A DNA stretch of 63,521 nucleotides from the NCBI GenBank assembly GCA_016283195.1, contig JAEEML010000089.1, positions 1 to 63,521 on the forward strand, written 5' to 3'. Below are positions 18,896 to 28,304 of this stretch, in pieces. Every line of letters starts with the position of its first letter. Position 1 is the first letter of the stretch. Position numbers and translations under genes: made by a program. The notes under the pieces were generated by a model. It saw nothing but the letters and a program-made list of their open reading frames with translations, searched no databases and was not told where the DNA came from. The stretch comes from Deltaproteobacteria bacterium. GTDB taxonomy: Bacteria; JAEEML01.

Positions 18896-21478
18896 TTATT
18901 CGACAGTAGTCAGAATAAGCTCTTCACCTTCCGGGGAAATAGAAACCATATCGCCGCTGCTAAGTTTGCCGGAGAGCACTTCTTTGGCTACTTTGGCTTC
19001 CACATAGCGCTGGATTGTCTGGCGCATACCGCGGGCGCCGGTTTCCTGAGTAAAACCGCCATGATTTAATAAAAATTCCACTACCGGTTCTTCCCATACC
19101 AGCTGAATTTCCCGCTCTTTCAGCAGGCGGTCGGCCGATTCGTTTAATTGCAATTGGGCAATTTTACTCACCTGCTGCTTGGTTAAGGGCATAAAGACCA
19201 GCTTTTCGTCGATGCGCCCCCAAAGCTCCGGCGCCATTTTGGTGCGAGCCCGTTCCAAAACATCGGACGCTTTGATTTTTGTAGCCGCTTGGGCAGAATT
19301 TTTATTAAAGCCGATGGTAGAGGTGCCGGAAGCGGTGGGCAGGCCGTTTTCAAAGCCCAGGTTGGAAGTCATAATAATGAGCGTATTGGCAAAAGAGACT
19401 TTACGCCCTTTGGAATCGGTTAAATGGCCCTCATCCAAAAGTTGCAATAAAAGCGCCTGTACATCGCGGTGCGATTTTTCAATCTCGTCAAAGAGAATAA
19501 TTTGAAAAGGGTGCCTTCTTAAGGGATCGGTGAGCTGGCCGCCTTCATCGTGACCCACATAGCCCGGAGGGGCGCCGATGAGCCTGGCTACTGAATGACT
19601 TTCGGAAAACTCGCTCATATCAATGCGCAAAATGGCATCGCGTTTGCCAAAGAGCAGGTTGGCGAGAGCTTTGGTCAGCTCGGTTTTGCCTACGCCGGTG
19701 GGGCCTAAAAAGAGCAGCGAAGCAATGGGGCGGGTGCCGCTGAAGCCGGCATAACCGCGGCGCACGGCATCACAGACGGTACGCACCACATCGGGGTGGC
19801 CGATAAAAGAGCGTCTTATGGTGTTTTCCGCTTTGTTAAGGCGCTCCTGATTATTTTCCAAAAGGCGATCCATCGGTACTTTGGTTTGTTCATGCACCAG
19901 CGCGGCAATATCTTCCTGAGTTACCAGCTTTTTGTGCATTCTTCTGGTGCGTGAGCCGGCCAAATCAATTAAATCAAAAGCTTTGGCCGGTAAATTGAGG
20001 TCGGGCATAAAACGGGCACTCAAATAGCAGGCAGCCTTTATGGCTTCCGGAGTAAAAGTAACATGATGGTGCTCGTTGTAATTGCATATTGCCGCTTCTA
20101 AAATAAGGCGAGCTACATCCGGAGAGGGCTCTTCCACATATACCGGTGTAAAGCGGCGGGCCAAAGCGGCATCCTGCTCGATATATTTTTTGTATTCTTC
20201 GGCTGTGGTGGCGCCAATACAGGGAAAGGTGCCGCGGGCCAGAGCGGTTTTTAATTCTCCGGCGGCATCCTGAGCGCTTTCTCCAGAGGCACCAGCTCCG
20301 ATTAAAGTATGAATTTCATCAATAAAAACAATAATGCGCCCTTTGGCTGCAGCTACCTCTTCTTTTATTTTGCAAAGACGCTCGCTAAAGGCCCCGCGCA
20401 GCGAGGTACCGGCCACCAGGGCGCCGGTGCTTAAGGCCAAAAGAACTTTATCCTGCATATTGGCCACATCGTCATCGCCGCGCTCTATTTTTAGCGCGAG
20501 CCCTTCGACAATAGCTGTTTTACCTACTCCTGGCGGGCCGATTAAACAGGGATTGTTGGCTCTTCTGCGGCCCAAAATATCGAGTAATTGCTGGATTTCT
20601 TCATCGCGGCAAATGGCTTCATCCAGGTCGCCGGCAGCTGCCCGCTCAAGCAGATTGGTGGAAACTTCGGCCAAAACCGGGTAATCAACCTCCGGAGAGA
20701 GGGGCCTGGGCGCTTTTGAGGCACTTTTGGCGCCTTCTTTGTCCGAGCCGTCCGAGCTTACAGCTTTGTTCGGAGCATCGCTTTTAGGCGCTAAAAGCGG
20801 TGCTTTGGCGGGCACACTCTTTTCTTTTAAAAAGTCGGTTTCTTCATCGGCCGGAATGTATTTGGCCACTTCAAAACGCGGCTTTTCGGCCTTTTTCCCG
20901 CTTGGTGCGGCTTCCTGAGTTGGCCTTGCGTATTCATTTATCGGCAGCTCATCTAAGGGAGAATTTTTGGCCATTATGGTGCTTTTGGCGGCCCTGGCGG
21001 TAGCGGTGGTGCTCCGCCGCGCCGTGGCTCTGGCGGCCAGCTCTTGAGCTTTTAAAACCTCGGCCATGGTGGCCGGTAATCCGCGGTTGCAATAGCCCAT
21101 AACTATAAGACGCAAGGAAGAAATATTGCACTCGGCCTGCTCCAAAATGTGGTATGAAGAGGCTTCGCTAATCCTGGTCATGGCATTTAGCACATGGAGA
21201 GTGTCTATTTCTCTGGCGCCGAATGATTCGGCCAGCTCCCGGCTCTTTTCTTTTAAAAGAGCCAAAAGCCTCTTGGGCTCTTTGGGCAGAGCTTCAATGG
21301 CATCAATTAACACTTCCTGGGTAATGCCCTGTTTTTCAAGCACTAATGCAGCTTTGCACGGCGCGGCATAAAAGGCCACAAGAACATGAGCCGAGCTGAT
21401 ACTTTGGCCGACATCAGAGGCTATTTCCTCGGCATCTTTAAACAATCTAGCGTATTCTTTGCTTTCGGCAATAGGCAC
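18896..21478 (-). CDS. ClpA-type AAA+ unfoldase with a long N-domain linker
   Basis: I place the start at a GTG (21478) preceded by GGGAGG, giving 860 residues beginning PIAESKEYARLF; an upstream ATG at 21568 has no ribosome site and adds an implausible N-terminus. Order: Clp-R N-domain (~1-150), a long low-complexity linker (~150-270), AAA1 with Walker A GPPGVGKT (~313) and Walker B VFIDEIHTL, then AAA2 with GPTGVGKTELT (~592) and ILFDEIEKSH. No long coiled-coil M-domain is present, so it is ClpA-like rather than ClpB- or ClpC-like. An IGF tripeptide at ~721 sits where ClpP-docking loops occur, so it probably feeds ClpP. It is divergent from the LPP20-like lipoprotein gene. Confidence 0.9.
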   Translation of the reverse strand: MPIAESKEYARLFKDAEEIASDVGQSISSAHVLVAFYAAPCKAALVLEKQGITQEVLIDAIEALPKEPKRLLALLKEKSRELAESFGAREIDTLHVLNAMTRISEASSYHILEQAECNISSLRLIVMGYCNRGLPATMAEVLKAQELAARATARRSTTATARAAKSTIMAKNSPLDELPINEYARPTQEAAPSGKKAEKPRFEVAKYIPADEETDFLKEKSVPAKAPLLAPKSDAPNKAVSSDGSDKEGAKSASKAPRPLSPEVDYPVLAEVSTNLLERAAAGDLDEAICRDEEIQQLLDILGRRRANNPCLIGPPGVGKTAIVEGLALKIERGDDDVANMQDKVLLALSTGALVAGTSLRGAFSERLCKIKEEVAAAKGRIIVFIDEIHTLIGAGASGESAQDAAGELKTALARGTFPCIGATTAEEYKKYIEQDAALARRFTPVYVEEPSPDVARLILEAAICNYNEHHHVTFTPEAIKAACYLSARFMPDLNLPAKAFDLIDLAGSRTRRMHKKLVTQEDIAALVHEQTKVPMDRLLENNQERLNKAENTIRRSFIGHPDVVRTVCDAVRRGYAGFSGTRPIASLLFLGPTGVGKTELTKALANLLFGKRDAILRIDMSEFSESHSVARLIGAPPGYVGHDEGGQLTDPLRRHPFQIILFDEIEKSHRDVQALLLQLLDEGHLTDSKGRKVSFANTLIIMTSNLGFENGLPTASGTSTIGFNKNSAQAATKIKASDVLERARTKMAPELWGRIDEKLVFMPLTKQQVSKIAQLQLNESADRLLKEREIQLVWEEPVVEFLLNHGGFTQETGARGMRQTIQRYVEAKVAKEVLSGKLSSGDMVSISPEGEELILTTVE

Positions 21479-21630
21479 CTTGACCTCCCTAAGCGGAAGA
21501 AGATAACGGTTTCTTCTTATGACACAGCAGGCGTCCAAGATCAACGGGCAAGGAGAAATAAAAAACACTATATTTTATCTTGAACTGTTGGTAAGATGGC
21601 CTGGCTTTGTGCCTCGGTGAGGGTTTTATC

Positions 21631-22674
21631 ATGAGTATGAAAAAAATTTTATTTATATATATTTCTTTTTGCTTTTTGGCCTCTTGCGGCGGTAAGCCGG
21701 CTCCCAAAGTTTTTAATGGTTACAAGGAAAATTGGGAAAAAGCCGACCCCACCCCCATGCCCTCCTGGGTGTTAAGTAACAATGTCGGCAGTAAACAAGT
21801 TTGCGGTATCGGAGTAGCCGGCCGCAGCTATTATGCCGAATCAGCGGAAGCCAAAGAGCTCTCGCGGCAGCGGGCCGTGCAGAATCTGGCCGGTGTTTTC
21901 GGCATGTCTATTCATCAGGAAATGATGACTATCCAGCATAATAGCGAATATGGCGGTACATACGTCGATTTTAATCGGGACATCAATATTGATGAAGCGC
22001 TTATGGCCCTGGTTGATGCCAATGCCACAGCTGATTACTGGTATGATGTGCTTGGTGAAGGCCCCTTTGCTTATAAGGGCTTTACTTATGCGCGGGCCTG
22101 CGTTGATTACAAGACTATTGCCGAGAAGGGCCATCTTGGCAATGTAAATCTAAAAAGTTCCGCCGCTCTTGCCAGCTCGCTTAATCCCAAGGTCATCCCT
22201 TCATGGATAAATGATTACGGCCGCCATAACGATCGCCTTTGCACCGTGGGCTTTGCCCGCCCCCGTTTTAATCCCGAAGAGACACTCTCATCGGTGGTTG
22301 AAGATATAAGAGTGCAGCTGGCTACTTCTGTGAGTTGCTGGATAACTTCCTATTTTGAATCTCTTTCCAATAATCGCTACGATTATAAACAGCTGGTGAC
22401 CGGGGAAATTAATGATGCCGTTTCCAAAGGTGCCGTTGTTACCCATTTTTGGTACGACCGCGACGGTATCGGCCCCTTTAAAGAGAAACGTACCACTTAC
22501 GGTTGGGGCTGTATTTATCCGCTGGATATTGTGGCTACCAGCATGGAAAAAGTGGAAGAAAAAGTAGCTCCCAGTAGGCCGGAACAAAAAAAGACGGTAG
22601 AAGCCGTACGCGAGCGGGCCAAAGCCGCCTTTGATGAGCTCGATGCCTTTGTAGAAAGTCGGAAAGACAATTAG
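21631..22674 (+). CDS. LPP20-family-like lipoprotein
   Basis: 347 residues from the ATG at 21631 (GAGGG upstream; an earlier in-frame ATG at 21607 is less likely). The signal peptide ends in the lipobox LASC. The mature part contains two related segments: PSWV followed by CGIGVAGR, and PSWI followed by CTVGFARP. Each is followed by a helical stretch, as in LPP20-like outer-membrane lipoproteins. The spaced cysteines could pair. The function of the family is poorly defined. The dacB-type gene starts four bases after its stop. Confidence 0.7.
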   Translation: MSMKKILFIYISFCFLASCGGKPAPKVFNGYKENWEKADPTPMPSWVLSNNVGSKQVCGIGVAGRSYYAESAEAKELSRQRAVQNLAGVFGMSIHQEMMTIQHNSEYGGTYVDFNRDINIDEALMALVDANATADYWYDVLGEGPFAYKGFTYARACVDYKTIAEKGHLGNVNLKSSAALASSLNPKVIPSWINDYGRHNDRLCTVGFARPRFNPEETLSSVVEDIRVQLATSVSCWITSYFESLSNNRYDYKQLVTGEINDAVSKGAVVTHFWYDRDGIGPFKEKRTTYGWGCIYPLDIVATSMEKVEEKVAPSRPEQKKTVEAVRERAKAAFDELDAFVESRKDN

Positions 22675-22678
22675 TAAA

Positions 22679-24031
22679 ATGCTTTTATTTTTGGCTCTTA
22701 CCATGGTGCTGGCCGAACCCCAGCCGGCTACGGCGGATTTTGAAGTTCCGGATATGTCTTCCATTTGTATTATGGATAACCATACCAAGGCTATTATCTA
22801 TGAAGAAAACGGTTTTGCTTCTCTCATTCCGGCTTCCACGCTAAAAGTTTTAAGCGCCGCCGCCGTTTTGGACTCTTTGGGCCGTGATTATCATTTTAAA
22901 ACCGAGATTTATAGCAGCTCTCAGCCCCTTTTGCTTCCCGATGGCCGCCTCTCTTTTCCCGATATATATATTAAAGGTTATGGCGACCCGACCATGGTGA
23001 GCGAAGAGTGGCAGCGTCTTGTGGATAGTTTGCCGCCGATGGAAATACGCGGCGATATTATCTTGGATACTGGCTATTTTTCGCCCGATTTGGGCATTAT
23101 CCAGGAGCCGGGAATTCTCTCGCCTTATAATGCCATCAACAGCGCGATTGCCGCCAATTATAATACGATTGCCTTTAGCGTGGCTAGGGGCGGCCGGGTG
23201 GAGCCGGAAGAGGTGACGCCTCTGGTGCCTTATATTACCTTTCGGGTGGAAGAGTGGCGTCGTCGCACCTATTATGTGGATTTGCAGCCGCAGGGCGATC
23301 ATCTGCTGATAATTGCCAAAGGGCGCTGGCGCGAAACGCCGAAAAAGTTCCGTATTCACCTTGGCTTTGAGGCCGATAAAGCGGCTATTTATGCTGGGCA
23401 TATTTTCAAGGCCATTTATGAGAGAGAACGCAATGTATCGCTTGGCGGTAAAGTGCGCCTTGGAGTTGTACCGCCTGGTGCATATAAGCTCACCACCTTT
23501 TATTCGCAAAAAAATGCCACCGATGCGGTGCGCTGCCTTTTGGAATATTCCAATAATTTTTTGGCTAATCAGCTCCTTCTTATTGCCGGCGCCGAATATT
23601 TTGGTGAGCCGGCCACTAACGAAAAGGGACTAAGATTAATTAAAGATTGGCTTAAAGGGCATAATTTGGCCGATGATGTGGAATTATATGAAGCCTCCGG
23701 TCTCGACCCGCGTAATCGCCTTAGCGCTTGTACCATGGCTAAAATTTTAACCAGCTCCTTTGATGGCGGTTCCCTAGCGCAAAAGCTCTTTAATTATTCT
23801 CCGGGATATTTTTACAAAACCGGCACTTTCCCCAAAAACGGCGTGCGCAATATTGCCGGCTACCTTTGCGACGGTAGCAGTTTAACTCATCATGCGGCGG
23901 TTTTTATGTGCAACGGCCCAAGTTGTGACGGCGATACCCATCAAAATTATAAAAATGACGGCTCATCCTGGGCTCGTTTCTTCTACGGTGACGCTGTTTC
24001 CGACAGTTATTTGGCCCCTTGGCCGGAATAA
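22679..24031 (+). CDS. dacB: D-alanyl-D-alanine carboxypeptidase/endopeptidase, PBP4 (S13) family
   Basis: A periplasmic penicillin-binding protein that trims or cleaves peptidoglycan peptides. 450 residues with a short signal peptide (LLFLALTMVLA). All three catalytic motifs are present: SxxK (STLK, Ser53-Lys56), SxN (SNN in YSNNFLANQLL) and KTG (KTGTFPKNG). The S13 middle insertions (GDIILDTGYF and PYNAINSAIAANYN) are visible. Its start follows the lipoprotein stop by four bases, suggesting an envelope-maintenance operon. Confidence 0.92.
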   Translation: MLLFLALTMVLAEPQPATADFEVPDMSSICIMDNHTKAIIYEENGFASLIPASTLKVLSAAAVLDSLGRDYHFKTEIYSSSQPLLLPDGRLSFPDIYIKGYGDPTMVSEEWQRLVDSLPPMEIRGDIILDTGYFSPDLGIIQEPGILSPYNAINSAIAANYNTIAFSVARGGRVEPEEVTPLVPYITFRVEEWRRRTYYVDLQPQGDHLLIIAKGRWRETPKKFRIHLGFEADKAAIYAGHIFKAIYERERNVSLGGKVRLGVVPPGAYKLTTFYSQKNATDAVRCLLEYSNNFLANQLLLIAGAEYFGEPATNEKGLRLIKDWLKGHNLADDVELYEASGLDPRNRLSACTMAKILTSSFDGGSLAQKLFNYSPGYFYKTGTFPKNGVRNIAGYLCDGSSLTHHAAVFMCNGPSCDGDTHQNYKNDGSSWARFFYGDAVSDSYLAPWPE

Positions 24032-24054
24032 TTGCAATTTAGGCTATTTTTTTC

Positions 24055-24083
24055 TTTACATTGAGTCGCTTAATGAATAGAGT
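24055..24083 (+). promoter_or_regulatory. probable promoter of tRNA-Gly
   Basis: TTTACA at 24055-24060 and TAGAGT at 24078-24083 are separated by 17 bases, ending 12 bases before the tRNA. This is a reasonable sigma70-type match. It would also drive secG downstream. Confidence 0.45.
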
Positions 24084-24095
24084 GGCGCCTCGCGA

Positions 24096-24170
24096 GCGGG
24101 AGTAACTCAGGGGTAGAGTGGTAGCTTCCCAAGCTGCAAGTCGCGGGTTCGAATCCCGTCTCCCGCTCCA
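24096..24170 (+). tRNA. tRNA-Gly (anticodon CCC)
   Basis: A complete cloverleaf can be drawn. The acceptor stem GCGGGAG pairs with CTCCCGC. The D-arm contains the ACTCAGGGGTAGAGT sequence. The anticodon stem GTAGC/GCTGC encloses the loop TTCCCAA (anticodon CCC, reading GGG codons). The T-arm contains GGGTTCGAATCCC. The 3' TCCA, including an encoded CCA, ends at 24170. secG follows 23 bases later, so a shared transcript is possible. Confidence 0.96.
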
Positions 24171-24193
24171 AATTTTTTAGGAGACAGTGCTTT

Positions 24194-24619
24194 ATGGAAG
24201 TTCTTATCACTATCATTCATGTTGTTGTGGCTCTCTTCTTAATTGTCAGCATTTTGTTGCAATCCGGTAAAGGTGGCGGTGTCGGTGCAGCTTTTGGCGG
24301 CACCAGTACCGTTGTTTTCGGTGGCCACGGTGCCGGCGGCTTTTTAGCTAAAGTAACTTCGGTTATGGCCATCACTTTTATGATAACCTCTTTCACTTTG
24401 TCCTACATGGGCTCCAACACCAAGAGCGTTTTAAAAGATGTGCCCCCGATTGCTGCCGAAGCCGGTGAAACAGCTGCTGCTGCCACTATGTCGAATGCAG
24501 CTTCTAAAGAAGCTGCTCCCAAAGCTGAGGAGCCTGCTCCTGTGGCCAAAGATGCCGCCAGCGAAGCTGTTGATAGCAATAGCGATAGCGCCAGTGACGC
24601 TGCTTCCGAAGTAGCCTAA
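24194..24619 (+). CDS. secG: preprotein translocase subunit SecG
   Basis: Small membrane subunit of the SecYEG channel. The N-terminal ~75 residues match SecG: helix 1 (VVVALFLIVSILLQSGKGGG), the conserved AAFGGTSTVVFG loop, and helix 2 (VTSVMAITFMITSFTLSYM). Residues ~80-141 form an Ala/Glu/Ser-rich acidic tail of no recognised function, longer than in most SecG proteins. AGGAGA precedes the ATG. It follows tRNA-Gly directly. Confidence 0.94.
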   Translation: MEVLITIIHVVVALFLIVSILLQSGKGGGVGAAFGGTSTVVFGGHGAGGFLAKVTSVMAITFMITSFTLSYMGSNTKSVLKDVPPIAAEAGETAAAATMSNAASKEAAPKAEEPAPVAKDAASEAVDSNSDSASDAASEVA

Positions 24620-24677
24620 CCTTTCCTAAATCAAATCAATTTAATTAATCTTATTTGGCTTTGCTAATCACAGCAAA

Positions 24678-24707
24678 TGTAGATGCCTAAAATTTTACGC
24701 ATCTGCA
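24678..24707. terminator. inverted repeat between convergent secG and a small lipoprotein gene
   Basis: A ~9-bp stem (TGTAGATGC / GCATCTGCA, one G-U) encloses a 12-base AT-rich loop, between the ends of convergent genes. No strong U-run follows on either strand, so a role in 3'-end formation is plausible but weakly supported. Confidence 0.35.
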
Positions 24708-24782
24708 AAATATTTATATATATTCAATAAATTTCCCCTCGCTATTTGTTGAAATGAAGAGGGAGCCGTGTGGTGAGGGCTG

Positions 24783-25094
24783 CTATTCCTGAGTGGCCAG
24801 GCAAAGGCCATTATAGCAAATAGGATCTATCAAATAAGGGCAACTATTAACCGAATCCCGGCATTTATAATTTTCCAGCAGAGAGCGCAATTTATCCTGG
24901 CTCTTACTGTTTATGGCGCTCTGACAAAGGCAGCGCGAAGAGATAAAAACACAGCTATCTCCGGCTTTGTCATCGCATTTTCTGGCTTCATCCAAAGCTT
25001 TTTGCACTTCCTGCTGGTTTGGGCCGTTATCGTCTTCCCCACAAGCGGCCAGAGAAAGAGCCAAGAAGCTATATTTTAAGAACTTTTTGAACAT
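24783..25094 (-). CDS. small cysteine-containing lipoprotein
   Basis: 103 residues. The signal peptide ends in the lipobox LAAC, followed by an acidic GEDDNGP linker. The mature part has eight further cysteines, in motifs such as CDDKAGDSC, SRCLCQS, NSCPYL and ICYNGLC, suggesting four disulfides. No family is recognised. The ATG at 25094 lies eight bases after the stop of the M49-like lipoprotein gene, so the two are co-transcribed and may act together at the outer membrane. Confidence 0.7.
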   Translation of the reverse strand: MFKKFLKYSFLALSLAACGEDDNGPNQQEVQKALDEARKCDDKAGDSCVFISSRCLCQSAINSKSQDKLRSLLENYKCRDSVNSCPYLIDPICYNGLCLATQE

Positions 25095-25102
25095 AAGACA
25101 CC

Positions 25103-27118
25103 TTAAAGAGAGTAGCTGTAAACAAAACTGGCTTTGGGATAGCGTAAAAGACGATCAGAGATAAGATCCAAATGCAGATCCTTACTGGCAGCACCAATAG
25201 TATATTTATCAATAAATTCTTTGGCTTTTGCCGCATCGCCGCTAACTTTTAGCGCCACGACTTCGGCCATGAGCTTCTGGGCTGCCGGAGCCATTTTATC
25301 AAAATTCACCTCAAAATAGCCCTTTTCCTGGCCATTTGCTGCCAGGCCCTCGGCATGGAAGGTAACGGCCCCTTCGGCTTGCATAAAAGCCAGTTGAATA
25401 GCCGAGAGCATACTGTAAGGTTTGGGTTTGCCGCTGGCTTCAAAGAGTCCGCGGGAGAGGTGGCCGAAGCACCAAAAGAGAGAATGAGCATACACTTTTT
25501 GGGCATCTTCAGCACTCAATAACCCCTCTTTTTTAAGAAAATCAACAAAATACAGAGCGCCGGTTTGAGCCTTTAGTTCTTCTAAAATAGTGGCTGTCAT
25601 GCCGCTAAAGTTGTCGCCCGGGCGTTTGCCGTCGGGAGCTATATAATCGGTGTGCGGGCCCAAATTATGGGTGAGTTCGTGGAGAATAATATCGAGCAAA
25701 CTCAGGCGCTTTTCATCGGTATAGACCTTCATGGTTTCCTCTCCGAACATGGAAAGAGCCTGTTCATGGCGCATAGAGAGGGAATCGGGGTCGGTATAGA
25801 GGTTAGACATAACAACAGTGCGTCCGCGGCCTTCTTGAGAAATTTTGCCCCAGTTGGGCAGGCTCTGGCCAACTGTGGCCCCCATGGCATTGCGCGAATT
25901 GCCGGCGTTAAGTACTATTTCAATAAAATCAGGTAAATGCACTGTGACGTTGCGTGCTTTGTAAGCCGGCACCAAAGCGGCTATTGAGCCCTCCATCTTT
26001 TCGCGCAGCGGGGTGAGGCGCTCCTGCCAATAGAGGGAATCTTTGTCTATAAGGGCAAAGCTCACATGAAAGCCGGCTTTTTGATTGCAAGGTTCAAAAT
26101 AGACTTCATCCGGGCCGATTCGCAAATACCAGCGGCTGTTATTCACATTCATATTGGCCCAGGCTTCATCGGCCGGTTCCCAGTTGTTATCAATAAAGGC
26201 GGTAGCTGCAGCCTCCAGGTAGGCTTTGAAGGGGGCTTCGTTTTCCGGCAGAGCTTGGGCCGCAGCTTTTAGCTCCTCGGCAACGGCGCGCATTTCTTCA
26301 CCCCAAACCTTGTTATAGGGCACGGCTTTTAAAGCTCCATCTATATTTTTTACCACAGTGAAGGGGCTAAAGAGTTCTTGGGCATTTGGCATTTTGGCTA
26401 TCTCTTCACAAAAGCCCTCTTTTACGGCCAGCTCCTGCGGGTAAAGGCCGGAAATGGTGGGGCGGAAATCGCGACAGGCATGGCAAAACGGATCGGCGGA
26501 AATGCCGGGGGCTTCACAGAGAAAACCCTGATTGCGGTTATAGAGAGCAGCGCTTAAAGCGTCATTTTCATCAAAGCAGCCGGATGTATTGGCCGAACCA
26601 ACTTGCTTTGCATAAATTTTTTCAATAATATCAGCGGCTTTAATGATGTGACGCACCATTTCTTTTTCGCCGTCACTCACTTTGGAGAGGTCATTATAAA
26701 CCAAAGTCGGTTGACCGACGGAGAGTTCTTTACTGATAGCTTCCAGGCGCCGTTTTTCCACCATGCGAATATATGTTTTGTTAAAAAGGCTGGTTAAGGC
26801 GCCATCTTTAATATAGAGATTTTCGCCTTTAGAGGGGCCGATAAGTTTTAATTCAGCAGCTTCAATGAGGCCGTTTTTATTGACATCTTCCTGCCAAAAG
26901 AGTGGCACCCGCATCATGGCTGCCAGACGGTTAAAATCGGCGCGGCTGAGCTTGGGAAGAGCGCCGATATCGCTAAGCGGTTGTTCGGCAATGGTTTTTT
27001 CGGCTGGCGCTATAGTTTTTGGAGCTATGGATTCAGGACAGTTTTGGGGCGCTGAACAGGCTCCGTAACCTAAGACGGTTGGTAAGGCTAACATAGCACA
27101 ACATAAAGATTTTTTCAT
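25103..27118 (-). CDS. M49-like zinc metallopeptidase, probable lipoprotein
   Basis: 671 residues. The signal peptide is followed by a cysteine in YGAC-S, a slightly imperfect lipobox. The catalytic signature is HELTH (His480, Glu481, His484), followed by NLGPH and about 30 residues later by LEELKAQTGALYF, where Glu513 or Glu514 would be the third zinc ligand. This spacing resembles the dipeptidyl-peptidase III (M49) relatives found in NUDT3-type proteins (HExxHGIGPH then EExKA), not thermolysin. A short acidic stretch near residue 58 (DVNKNGLIEAAEL) looks like an EF-hand loop. It likely hydrolyses peptides in the periplasm or at the surface; the substrate is unknown. Confidence 0.75.
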   Translation of the reverse strand: MKKSLCCAMLALPTVLGYGACSAPQNCPESIAPKTIAPAEKTIAEQPLSDIGALPKLSRADFNRLAAMMRVPLFWQEDVNKNGLIEAAELKLIGPSKGENLYIKDGALTSLFNKTYIRMVEKRRLEAISKELSVGQPTLVYNDLSKVSDGEKEMVRHIIKAADIIEKIYAKQVGSANTSGCFDENDALSAALYNRNQGFLCEAPGISADPFCHACRDFRPTISGLYPQELAVKEGFCEEIAKMPNAQELFSPFTVVKNIDGALKAVPYNKVWGEEMRAVAEELKAAAQALPENEAPFKAYLEAAATAFIDNNWEPADEAWANMNVNNSRWYLRIGPDEVYFEPCNQKAGFHVSFALIDKDSLYWQERLTPLREKMEGSIAALVPAYKARNVTVHLPDFIEIVLNAGNSRNAMGATVGQSLPNWGKISQEGRGRTVVMSNLYTDPDSLSMRHEQALSMFGEETMKVYTDEKRLSLLDIILHELTHNLGPHTDYIAPDGKRPGDNFSGMTATILEELKAQTGALYFVDFLKKEGLLSAEDAQKVYAHSLFWCFGHLSRGLFEASGKPKPYSMLSAIQLAFMQAEGAVTFHAEGLAANGQEKGYFEVNFDKMAPAAQKLMAEVVALKVSGDAAKAKEFIDKYTIGAASKDLHLDLISDRLLRYPKASFVYSYSL

Positions 27119-27193
27119 TCTTATCTCCTGGTTTTAAAGCGCTCTCGAACGGCGCATGCTCCTTATACTATTTGGTAGGCTCAGCTGACAAGG

Positions 27194-28216
27194 CTAAAAT
27201 TTGGCTTCGGCCAAGGCGGCAAACTCGTAATAAAAAGATTCCATTTTTAGGCCCTCTTTTAAAACAAGGCGCCAGAGAGGATTTTGCGGCTTTACTTTTT
27301 GGGCCATGAGCACCAGGGGATGCCTGGTTGTTTTTAGTGTTAAAAAAGCGCTCTCTTCACGGCGGATGATGGCCGCAAGTTCCCCGGCGGCCTCTTTTTG
27401 GCCGGTAAAAATCAGGCGCATTAGGCTTTTTACATAAAAGCGCGTGAGCATTTTTTCCCGCCAGAGGGCCAGTTCTTTTTGGCTAAAATGGCCGCGTTTT
27501 TGGGCAAAGTGATAAGGCTCTTCAATAAATAAGCGATTTTTAAGAATATTTTCCAGTGTTATGTGGCGCGTTTCATTGCCGCCGTGCTTGCGCCATACCG
27601 AGACTGTCTCCGGCAAGTGGCCGAGGCGCTGCCCCTGCACCAGGCGCAAGAAAGATTCCCAATCGGCACTTACAATATCATGGCGGTAAAAATCGAGATC
27701 CATGGCGGCGCGGCGGTCATAGAGTATCGTTTGATGCGAGAGCCCGAAGCCGCGGGGAAAATTTATAAAAAACCAATCACCATTCATAGTTTGGGGCAAA
27801 TTGTTATTATTTTTGTCGGAAATCAGGCGCCCGCTGTCACTAAAAAGAGTAGCGCTATTGGCATAAATAAGCACTTTTTGCGTATCTTCCAAAAGCTCAT
27901 TAACTGCCCGGGCAATATAGGTGTTGTCGGTGAGGTAATCATCGCCGTCGAGACAGAGAAAAAAGGCTCCGCGGGCCAGGTCATATAAAAGATGGCGGTA
28001 ATTTTTTACCCGCCCGAGTGCCTGCTGGTTATGATAGTAGCGAAAGCTGCTAATATGTTTATATTCTTGGCAAATTTCTGCGGTTTCGTTATCGGGCGAA
28101 TCATCGCTGACGACAATTTCCAAATCTTTATAAGTTTGCGTGAGGGCTGATTCTATAGCCTCTTTTATATATTTAGGTTGTTTGTAAGTGGGAATGGCAA
28201 TTGTGACAAAGGGCAT
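27194..28216 (-). CDS. family 2 glycosyltransferase
   Basis: 340 residues, cytoplasmic or peripheral. It starts with the GT-A fold signature: TIAIPTYKQPKYIKEAIESA, then DLEIVVSDDSPD and the metal/UDP-binding DGDDYL. It should transfer a sugar from a nucleotide donor to a glycan acceptor; the specificity cannot be read. AAGGAGG lies just before the ATG. It is divergent from the MopE-like lipoprotein gene and not part of a recognisable polysaccharide cluster. Confidence 0.9.
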   Translation of the reverse strand: MPFVTIAIPTYKQPKYIKEAIESALTQTYKDLEIVVSDDSPDNETAEICQEYKHISSFRYYHNQQALGRVKNYRHLLYDLARGAFFLCLDGDDYLTDNTYIARAVNELLEDTQKVLIYANSATLFSDSGRLISDKNNNNLPQTMNGDWFFINFPRGFGLSHQTILYDRRAAMDLDFYRHDIVSADWESFLRLVQGQRLGHLPETVSVWRKHGGNETRHITLENILKNRLFIEEPYHFAQKRGHFSQKELALWREKMLTRFYVKSLMRLIFTGQKEAAGELAAIIRREESAFLTLKTTRHPLVLMAQKVKPQNPLWRLVLKEGLKMESFYYEFAALAEAKF

Positions 28217-28304
28217 CTTGGCCTCCTTAGTTTAAAGTATATTGCCAGAAGTATTTCAAAAATGCTACACTTCCTGCTAGTGTTTTTTGCCAGAGGGGCC
28301 AGTT

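Noticed and set aside
21479-21568. Longer N-terminus for the ClpA-like protein from an upstream ATG
   Set aside because: The extra 30 residues are not Clp-like and lack a ribosome site, whereas the GTG at 21478 has GGGAGG at good spacing.
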